From Aporrectodea caliginosa (Eukaryota > Annelida > Clitellata > Crassiclitellata > Lumbricidae), in the NCBI GenBank assembly GCA_020284085.1, contig JACEVL010000410.1, positions 620,001 through 684,000 on the forward strand: 64,000 nucleotides of DNA, written 5' to 3'. Positions within the stretch are counted from its first letter, which is position 1, and each line of letters begins with the position of its first letter. The notes under the pieces were generated by a model. The model had not been told where the DNA came from. It searched no databases and saw only the letters and a program-made list of their open reading frames with translations. Positions 23,686-34,000 of the stretch are shown here, in pieces. The translations under genes were made by a program, and so were the position numbers.

Positions 23686-24889
23686 CGAATTAAAGAGGCA
23701 TTCACTCAGAGAAATAAATAGTGTATGTAATCGGTCCAAAGTTGTGGATTTAAGCTCAACACCTTGTGTTGAGGACAGGCTCATAGAAAATGTGCATCAC
23801 TCTCTGAAACAATTTTTTAGGTGACTGGCAATAAACAAGTGTATGGCCACAATTTGCTTCAAAAATCAATGTTATTGTTTGAAAATCGGCTCAGTTATAG
23901 TATAGTAGATGTAGACACTTTTTTAAATATAGAGCATGTCTAAGATGGCGGCGATCATAGTTAACCATGTTTAACATCACAGTATATGGCTACGTAATAG
24001 AGATTTTACTCGAGTACAGATAACATGCATACATTGCAAGGTCCCCTAAGGTGAGACTATAATGAGACCAAGTGCAATTGATGCCACGAGTATACGAGCT
24101 TAGAAAATGAGTTCATGTATACACGGTATAATGTATACATTGAAAAGAGCAGGCTAGTAGTGTATTGAGGTAAGGCTATTGTGCAAACCTACATAGACGT
24201 GTAATTGCGTGGAAGCGATTAAATGCTTTAGCCAGCACTGCTTGCATATAAAGCCTATAGATGAACGTTTAACTGTTTCACAGAATCAGTTCAAGGGATT
24301 GTTTCTTGTGTGTGTGTGTTTATGCTGCGTATACAGATGAATTGCTGCCGTGAATAAACGCTCACCTCCTCCGTCCATCTATATGTAATTAATATTGCAG
24401 TGACTGCACACGAGTGCCCGGCATTGTTTATTCATTTACTCCGTAAACACGAGTACTTTGCGGAATCGACTTTTCTTTGTTCGCCCGTTGGCTCTGTGTT
24501 CGTCCTCGGCCGACGAGATTCCGTTCATATCGTCTCGCATTGTCTCCAACAGCGTAGGTGCCATTTTCTTCGTAACAATAGCAGCTTCTGGTACTGCTGC
24601 TGCTGCTGCAATTCATAAGTGAAATCTCTGCCTTGTATCACCCCTATAGACTGGTCTGATCGTCCTTAGACAACGAAGCCAGCAACTGAGCGTGGTCGAT
24701 CTGTCCTTAATCCATTCAATTGCTCGCCCGTCATAGAAGACGCTCGACCGTCCGACACACACAAACGCAGATATCGACTTCTCCCGACGACTCTCGGTCG
24801 ACTTGAAGCTCTGCGGTTAAATGGAGAACAGAAGAAGATAAAAGTCGAGAACCCTTTATTAGCTCGCGTAATTAAAAGTTCCATATTTG
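23686..24889. other. gene-free stretch
   Basis: No gene is supported. CpG density begins to rise after about 24430. Confidence 0.35.
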
Positions 24890-25480
24890 GTTCGGCTCGC
24901 TTGACTGCGTCCCGAGCCCATTGTTCTAATCATCGGCCGCTCCCCCTCCCCCCTCTGAACACACGAACAGAGGGCGCAGGGGGCGCAGGGGAGGGGGTGG
25001 CTGCTATTGTCATCATCTTCGTCGTCCTTCTGCCTTCGATCGCAATTGTCAGTGGTCGTCGCCATACAGTCATCCGGGCCTTTTTCTTATTAGGCCAGCG
25101 ACGGAAGTAGCCCGGCCAGAGAAGGTTATTGTCGGCACTCCGGAAGTTATTGTGACGGGACCGTCCGAATGACGCGATCGGAAGCCAGCGCAATGCGACC
25201 GCTGTTAGCGATGCGGCCATTGTGGCCGACCGACCGAACGACCGACCGCTCGAGCGCTGGGGCAGCACCGTGGCTGTGGCAGCGTGGGCGCCCGCCATTA
25301 TGAGGGTGCGCGGCGTCGGCGATTATTGGCGACTCTTGGTCGGTGATTTAGAACCGCGGCTGCGTCGCTAATGGGATTAATATCAGAACGCTCGAACGCA
25401 GCGAACCAGATAGGCGTTAAATGGCGCATGCGCACTAAAGCAGATTCATCGACTTCCTCTCGGAGAGGGTTTATATCGGC
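24890..25480. promoter_or_regulatory. CpG-rich patch, candidate promoter or enhancer
   Basis: This segment is far richer in CpG than its AT-rich surroundings. It contains motifs typical of broad animal promoters: two ETS-type sites (CGGAAGT at 25102 and CCGGAAGT at 25140), a YY1-like CGCCATTAT near 25290, an NRF1-like palindrome GCGCATGCGC (25424-25433) and a homeodomain/Otx-like TAATGGGATTA near 25370. No coding exon can be tied to it, so the gene it might serve is unknown. Confidence 0.4.
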
Positions 25481-26138
25481 CGATACAAATTGTTACGCAT
25501 CAGCCGAGGGTTGCTTTTATCTGTGCGCAGGGCCCGTTCGTTTGTGGGATTCTGGGGAGGTGGAGCTGCCAAGGGTTTAGCCTATTTAAACTGACACAAC
25601 CCTCTTATTAGATTTCCTTATGAGATAGGCTTACTGCGTCAATTTATCAATATGAATGGTTAATTTGTGGTTTGTATTGTCATCGATGGTTTATTTTGTG
25701 GTTTATTCCGTTAATTTGTAATCACTGCTAATTACAGTCGAAAGTGTGTCACTTGTAGTGAGCTGATTCTTCGACACTCACTGAGGAGTTTCACATTAAT
25801 ACTTCGTAGCCATAGCAACGTATTTGACTATGCGAACAGATAATATACACTTAGACTGAAATCAGTAGCGTGACCCTCTTAATATTATAGCGCTTTTGTG
25901 ATAATTTTAATGACCGATTTCTCTAATAGTCTTGGATCTTGACCTGAGACCAAATCTGACGTTACCTGCTCTATGAATTTCGTTTTGACTGAGTGCCTGT
26001 GAAACAATAATTGGTTTCCACGAATTAGCTTTCTTTATGGGCTGTATATCTTGAGGTTACGAAACTTACGATTACGAGTTACACCATCTTCGAATTGGAT
26101 TGATCCATGAGAAAAGACGACTAATAATGATAAGGTAG
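25481..26138. other. gene-free stretch
   Basis: Nothing recognisable. Confidence 0.35.
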
Positions 26139-26209
<71 letters not shown>

Positions 26210-26253
26210 ATGATGATGATGATGATGATGATATGATGATGATGATGATGATT

Positions 26254-26296
<43 letters not shown>

Positions 26297-26500
26297 GTTG
26301 TTCTCTGCCTAAAGGCAGGTCCGTTGACTCTTATGCCAACCGGGGGATGAGATGAGTGTGGTGGTTTCCCGTTGTCTTCCTCACAATTGTGGGTGAGCAA
26401 CTTGTCCAGGATCGCTATAGGCAGTGGCTTGAGGTAGATTTCAACCTGTGACCCTCCAGTTACAAGGCACAGAACATACCACTAAACCACCGCGTTCCAC
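26139..26500 (-). mobile_element. tRNA-derived SINE with (ATC)n tail
   Basis: Read on the minus strand, the head GCGGTGGTTTAGTGGTATG (box A-like) is followed by a box B-like GGTTGAAATC, a body of about 150 bp and CTGCCTTTAGGCAG. A pure ATC repeat of about 155 bp (26139-26295 on the plus strand as GAT) comes next. The head matches the SINE at 41735-41978, but the tail repeat is different. Confidence 0.65.
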
Positions 26501-28611
26501 AACTTAGTGAGAGAAAGACAAAGAGTCTTAGACACCATTTCTTCGTGTTGCACTGGAGAAAGCCTGAGTCTATAGGACGCTTAATACAATAGGTAGATTA
26601 CAATTAATTTTGTTACACTGATCTGCATGCCTATGTTATTACACTACCTGCTAGCAATTAACAATGCATTCGTGAGCCTTTGTGTGCCAAACGACCATAC
26701 GGTTCAACAAATCCACACGTGCGCAGATAATTATATGCAAAGAATGAAAACAACAATTCTTATCGAAAGACATTTCAGCCGAAAGAAAACAAGCAATTAA
26801 GCGACAAGCCTTAAATCGAGGGAAAGATATTTCGAGAGTTGGAAGACAAGACACAGACTGAAACGGACAGACGTAGCTATAGCTATTCTCGTCACTTGCT
26901 TCATGTATGTATGCATGTATAATTGTATATATGAATGTATGCATGTATTGTATGTATCTAGACTCGACAGTCTGTGCAAACCTAAATGATGATACAGTCA
27001 TTAAAAATAGGAAGTAAATCATTAAGTGAACAGATAACTAATCGAGTCACCGTTGGCAAGCTTTAGGGGACACACAGAACCCAACTGATGGATTCCCATT
27101 CAGAGCTGATAACAGACACGATGTTTGGATTTCTTGACTACCTGTGCTTGTTCTGTGATGCTCAAACTATTTCTTCCGCCAAGAGACCCCTTAAATATAT
27201 ACTCTCTGTTACTCAAGGGCGTTCAAACATCTGGATGTCTGACTTATCTTCACTTATCGAATCACTAACCACACGCTTCGGATTCACATTTCTTTGTGAA
27301 TTTGCGCGCGCTACAACTGTAGTAGTAGTAATAATAAAATACTACTACACTACTACTACTAATAATAATTATTATCATAGCAGTAATAGTAATAATTAAT
27401 GGTAATTTCTTTCATACGCTTCGCTCTCCTTCTGCCCGAGGTGCAGATCTCCATGACATGCATGGAGATACAGATGCCTTTGTTTTTAGCAAGCGATGTA
27501 TTGCAATTCATGCAGCCATGCAATTCTAGATAGGCTGCCAGGGCAGTGGACAAAGAGATCAGACAAAGTGGTGCATATAGCCACAAGAACAGCAACAGCA
27601 GAAGCAGCCGAAAAGGAAGACAACCAATTGGAAGATAGACACGCAACGACTGTCCGAGTGTAGCGATGCCTCAGGGATCCCAGGTGATGTGCACTAATAC
27701 GAGGCGCGGCGACTAATTGGAATTCCTTCCTCAGCACCCACGTCAGCAGCAGCAGCAGCGGACAGCTGCAGACAGCTGCAGACGTCGTCGTATACCGCGC
27801 CATGGCTATTAATGTCTAGGAATTGAGAGAAGGAAGCGGCAAGAATCGATGCCTCGAATGTCGTGTTAGAAGCGCCCGAGAAGAGACAGCGGAATGCGGA
27901 AATCGTCACGTCGAGGTGCTGCTGCGTAGGCTGCGATATAATGACGATGACACCTGCCACTGTCATGACCCGTTGGTCTCAAAGGTCAACCATCTAAATG
28001 GCTTTTCGCGCCCTCACTTCCACCCATCCGCTTGCGCCAAAAGACTACTGGCAAATTACGCGCGTCACGATAGCGCAGGAGTCTAGTACGTAACTCCATA
28101 GACAATGCCGAAGACAAATTGTATTCAGTAAACCGGTGATAAATATCCGGTCCTAATAACATATTAATGACGTCGTTTAACCCCTTTGAGGCAAACAACA
28201 GCAATTTCATCTTATTAAAAATTATAACTGCAGGATCTTATAGAGTATTTATGATGGACATTATGTATGATTGAAAATCTTTAACAAAAAGGGAATATAA
28301 TCAATTAAATGATTTATCGTAGATATCACGGATCATGATAGAGATCATGATGAATCTATAAAATTTCACATTCTTCCTCAAAGTTAACTTACTTTAAAGC
28401 GTAGATGATGTGAGCGGTGAGCATCAATTTTGAAGGGTTCTTTAAAAACTCTAAAAAAATGTCCGGATGCAATCGTCCACGCAGACGTGTGTCTGGACTC
28501 TGGGCAATGGAATATGTATCGTTTTAGATATCATGCTATCGTTTTATTATAATATCATGCTATTTGCATCTTGCCTGCTCCACAAAAGCTTCGCTGTGGT
28601 CGGTCCTTACC
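26501..28611. other. gene-free region
   Basis: No exon could be defended. There are minor ATGT/GCAT tetranucleotide runs near 26905-26960 and a CpG-richer patch around 27680-28080. Confidence 0.35.
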
Positions 28612-28685
28612 TGTATAATCAGGTCGGAAGCGCCTGTGAGAAGTTTCTCGTGGCGCTTTTACGATTACGATTTCGATTACGCGGA
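28612..28685 (+). mobile_element. SINE 3' end with GATTAC tail
   Basis: AGGTCGGAAGCGCCTG, then CGTGGCGCTTTTACGATTACG with further GATTAC units. It is the plus-strand counterpart of the 3' end at 48257. Confidence 0.5.
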
Positions 28686-30485
28686 TACTCGTATCTTATG
28701 CAGTAAAGACAAGCCTCGACATACTTACATATTTCCAACATGCATACTTACTTATAATGCTTCCACATGAAGTTCATGTGACTTAATGTATTAAACTAAA
28801 TATTTACATAACCAGCAGATTTTGAATCGATATCTGGGTCAGCGATCCAGATATCACCATGTTATTTTCTAAACAAATAGGAAACAATTAGGCCTACATG
28901 GTGCGCCGTCGGCCTAAGTCAATGCAATTTGACTTTATTTTCACAATGACGTAATGCAAAATCTGCCGCCTTCGCGAAGCTTTGCCAACTATCTAAATAA
29001 ATAGGAACAATTACTTGGTATCAAGTAATTGAATACTATGAACTATTATTATTATGGGATCGTTGTTGCTCTGAGGGTAAAAGACGTCATCATTCAGAGC
29101 AACCTGGGTCTTATTTGTCATCAGCTGAAATTCCTGAAGCGCTCATTAAATGACTGACAATACCAAACTCTGCTGGAGTACCCAAGTATCTAAGTACATA
29201 TCGTGTGCGTACATATACTTGTGTGCGTCCCTTACGCCTACAGGGACAAATAGGGCCAACGTGTGTAGTGTAAACCAGGACAGAGATTAATGTGGCGCCA
29301 CTATATCGCGGACGGCAATCAACATGCACATAAAACCTATGAATACTGAAAGATTCGACCATTCATATTTTATCAGAGATGTTTTCGTAATCCAATCTGC
29401 AGTGACTACACGTTACATGTAGGTATACGATTTATACACGTTTTAGTATTTGGCTGTATACCCTGTAGCTCAATGATATATGTTTTCACTGGTAAAGACT
29501 AGATACTGATTCGTTGAGACCAATCATGAGTTGGTCAAGACCTAAACCTCGGCACTGACCGCACCATTCAAAGTATGCAAGAGTCCAAGTGCATGCGACC
29601 TCGATGGTGGACATGAAGCCATGCAATCAGCCTTAATGTCTCAGCGCATGACGTCTCTGCAGAGAGCCATGCACCATGTATACGCGAGCCATTTATCACA
29701 TGCATGTGCAATCCCTGCAAGTATATAATATCTACATCCGATATGTATATAGTCTCATGTAGGCTACAGGTATATAGCCGACGTATATCACGTAATCAGC
29801 CATATATATTTCATATGATATAGGCTGGTGCAGATATATAATAGCGGCCATGTAAGAATTTTTCCTTTGCCATGTTGTATATGATCGTCATAGCAGCTGT
29901 GCTTGGTAAAAATTAATAATAAATGACGACGTGTGCCGTGATTAGCGCGTGCGTGCGTACGTCATGCCACTTGACCACTGATGCATGACGAGCGCGTGAC
30001 AGGCTTTGTATACGGTGCCGGTGTTTGTACGCATATACATACATGCATATATATATACACATACGCATATACATATACAGTAGGCTACGTGTATTTGTGT
30101 ATATAGATGGACAGGTGTATATTACACATCTGACTACAAATAACTGGCCATTACGAAGCTCTAACTGGTTGATTGGAAGAGGCGTGTTGTCATAGATGGG
30201 CGATTGCTTTGTCTTACACGTGTGTACAACACTAGACCTGTTGAAAATTAGTGATCCGCCTATTATTTGTAGTAGCATTGTGGTTGATTGTCGATCGTAA
30301 GGTGTTGGGTTCTAAACCAGTTGTGTCACATGAAATTGACAGGGCTTATTATAAAACTATAATGCTCTTTATTATTGGTATGGGGGTTGTATACTATATT
30401 CCGTTTAATTCTTGGTTTTTTAGTTTAATTTCAGACCTAAGACGACTTTTCAAAGTTCTCAAACGATTGGACATAATAACAGTAA
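28686..30485. other. gene-free region left of the LTR element
   Basis: TA/CATA-rich runs at about 29740-30090. A weak tRNA-like segment lies near 30268-30320 (GGTGTTGGGTTCTAAACC). The 86-codon frame at 30251-30511 has no recognisable domain and runs into the LTR. Confidence 0.35.
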
Positions 30486-30906
30486 CGTCACCAAACTCTT
30501 TTCTTTCTTAGTTGTGACCTACCTCAAGAACTTTCCTTATCTCTACATATAAATTGCTCAACGACTTCTAACTGTTTAAGAATTAAATTGACACAGTTCT
30601 TTGAATGTTTCTTTCTTTCTTCAAACACAGTTTAATAACAACAAACTCAACTCTTGCCTTAAAACAACTGTACTACACTGTATAGTTCAAATTCACTTTC
30701 ATCAGCAATTTCTAAGTTTGGCGCGCTAACTGCACGTGTAGAGAATCTATCGTCAGCCAAAGTTTAGGCTACTTTAGGCCAAGCGCCCACGAGCCGACAG
30801 CGCAACTAAGGCCTAAGACTAAAACGCTTAACAATCGATACACATTATATATATATCAACCTAAGGCACACCTGTGCTCATTATATATGCAAAACATTAG
30901 TTCACA
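30486..30906 (-). repeat. 3' LTR (421 bp)
   Basis: In element orientation it starts TGTGAAC, directly after the polypurine tract, and ends GGTGACG. The other LTR ends GGTGACA, the normal CA, so this copy's last base is changed. It matches 36757-37147 base for base by eye except for that base and one A in an A run near 30493-30495. Confidence 0.85.
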
Positions 30907-30926
30907 TTACCTCCTTCCCTTTCTTT
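30907..30926 (-). other. polypurine tract
   Basis: On the minus strand a 20-base purine run broken by a single T (AAAGAAAGGGAAGGAGGTAA) abuts the TG start of the 3' LTR. This is the expected plus-strand primer site, and it fixes the LTR boundary. Confidence 0.75.
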
Positions 30927-31034
30927 GGATTGAGCAAATTAAACTTAAAAATTTGCAAAATCATCTAAATTATGAAAATCGTACTAAATTATGCAATAAA
31001 CTTAATACTATATAATACAGTAAAATAATCAATC

Positions 31035-34000
31035 TTATAATCTAGATAAACAATCTGCTACAACATTTAATCGTCCTTTCTTATAATTAACTTCTACATC
31101 AAAAGTTTGCAGTGCTAAAGCCCAACGCACCAGTTTAGCAGACTTAGACATAGATTCAGTCAGATAAGTTAAGGGATTGTGATCTGTAAAGATGTGAACT
31201 TTAGATCCAATGATTATCTCTTTTAACTTATTTAGAGCCCAAACAATAGCATAGGCTTCTTTCTCTACAGTTGCCCATCTCTTCTGGGTGTCAGTCAGCT
31301 TCTGACTTATAAATGACACAGGGCGCTCTATTCCCTTATCATCCATCTGCGTTAGCACAGCTCCTACTGCAAAATCACTACTATCGCAGTACAAATTAAA
31401 AGGTTTTCCAACATCAAAAACATATAAAACAACTTTAGAGCGTACAGCATCTTTAAGTAAATTAAATGCCTGTTGATGTCTATCAGTCCAATCAATCTTA
31501 TCTGGAACATGTTTGCTTGTCAAATCAGATAGAGGCTTCGCAATCTGTGCGAAATCTTTGATAAACTGTCGATAGTAACCAAAAAATCCCAGCAATTGCT
31601 TAACTTGTTTCTTCGTTTCTGGAGTTTTCAAATTAATTAAACTCTCAATTCTATCTGGATTCATTTGAATCGTTCCAGAACCAACCACATGACCGATGAA
31701 CTTTACCTCACTCTTACCAAAGATACATTTCTTTAAGTTCAGAGTAATGTTATGCAGTCTCATTTGCATTAAATATGCATCTAAATGCTGTAAATGAATC
31801 TTCCAATCATCTGAATGCACAGCAATGTCATCTACATAGGGCTCAGCAAATTCATTTATAGGCTGTAAAACCATGTTAATTGCTTTAACAAATGTTCTTC
31901 CTGAGTTGATCATTCCGAACGGAACACGAGTAAACTCGTACAGTCCATTGTGAGTAACAAAAGCAGTTTTCCATTGATCAGTTTGCTTAACAGGACAAGT
32001 CCAGTAAGCACTTCGACAATCAAAAATCGAGATCACATTTGATTTTCCAACTTTGTGCAACACGTCTTTTACAATCGGCATCGGATATTTACAATCCACA
32101 GTGAACGAGTTAATGTATCTGTAGTCGCAGGCAAGTCTCAGAGAACCGTCTTTCTTTTTAACAATTACCAGCGGACTGGCCATTCTGCTCGAAGATGGTT
32201 TTATAATGTTGGCTTGAAGCATTTCTTTAATTTGTCGTTCAACTTCTGCTCGATAGATGAGTGGAATTCGGTAAGCCATAAATTCTTTTTCACGAAATTC
32301 CGGTTTCAGTTCAATTTCATGTTCAACCAATGTACATAGTCCAGGCTTTTCAGAAAATCGATCAGAATATTTGTTCAGTACTTCCAGCAATTGTTTTTGT
32401 TGAGATAATGTTAAATGGCTAATCTGTTCAGGATCAAGATTCAGTGAATTCTTTTCATCTTGCAAGTCATTCTTCGTCAACAACTCAACCACTGAACCAA
32501 AGTCTTCATCTTCTTCGACGATTAGTCCACAACTCATTGCTCTTGTAATGTACTTTCTGATTTTATTTGCGTGAATTATCTTTCGACAATCGTCACCCAT
32601 ATCAATCAAATAAGAGTACTTGGACCTTCGTTGTATAACAGTACATGGACCATGCCATCGTGAAATCAGTTTATTTGTTGACGTCGGATACAACACAATA
32701 ACTTTTTCACCCGGTTCAAATTCTTTATGTTTCGCTCTTTTGTTGTATTGATTCGTATACTGTAATTGCTTCTCTCGTGAATATGATTCTGCAAACAGTA
32801 ATGCTTTTTCCATATTTGCTTTCATGTCTTTCAAGTACTTTTCTGGTTGGATTCCAATATGAGGTGGTAAATTAATTTCTCTTGTCCAACTTTCTTTTAA
32901 AATTGCCAATGGTCCACGCGGAATCTTTCCATACACCAACATATAAGGAGCAATTCCAGTAGTTGCATTCGGTACTTCTCGTAATGCCCACACTGTAAAC
33001 GGAATTACTTTGTGCCATTGCCTTGGATTGTCAACAATTACATGATGGATCATTTTCTTGAATGTTTGATTCCATCTTTCTACTAGTCCAGCTGCCTCTG
33101 GATGACCTGGCGTGTCAAATCTTGGACTACAACCCATTAAATTCAGAAATTCTCTTGTCAGACTCGCAGTAAAATTTGTTCCTTGGTCACTTGTGATCAC
33201 TGAAGGTACACCAACGTTCATGAACAACTCCATCAAAGCATCACATACAGCTTTCGCAGTTAATGATTTCAACAGAAACACTGTAGGCCATCTGGTGCAA
33301 GAATCGACAATACATAAACAGTACTTGTGACCTGCAGCAGATGCTGGCTCGATTGGTCCTACACAATCCATTGTAATTCTTCTAAAGGCCACATCTTCTC
33401 TTGGAATTGGAGTGATAGGAACCCTGTCCATCACCAAACTTCTTGCCTTTAATTGACATTTCTCACATGATTTGCAAAATTTCACTATATCTCTTCTCAT
33501 CTTTGGCCACGTAAAAGACAACTTTATTCGTTCTCTAGTTTTCTCTTCTCCAAGATGTCCTCCAAATACTGATTCGTGAGCCAACTCCATCACTTTCATT
33601 CGTCGCTCTTTTGGTAACACCAATTGATATATCGTTTGCTCTAATATTCGATATCTTTTGTACAGTAAGCCATTTACCACGCAGAATTCAGATTCTTTAT
33701 CTGGCGCTAAATTCCACCATGCTTTCAATGATTCGTCTTGTCTCTGCTGTTCTTCGAATTTCTTTGCGTCTGCAATCTGCATCTGTTGTTCTTCATCTTT
33801 CTCATCTTCTTGAAACAAATCTGCTATCTCCACATCACATTCATTATCCTCTTTCGTTTCATTTAGATTACCATTCTCGCATGCAGCCATCTCTTGTTCA
33901 CTCATCTCTGCTGTTATACCGTCTTGCATTAAAGTTTGTTGATCATCGCTTTCGTTTTCCTCTTCACTTGAACTTTCAGTTTCACTTTCCTCTTCCACAT

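Noticed and set aside
30251..30511. 86-codon hydrophobic frame next to the LTR
   Set aside because: The C-terminal end is LTR sequence and the rest has no domain.
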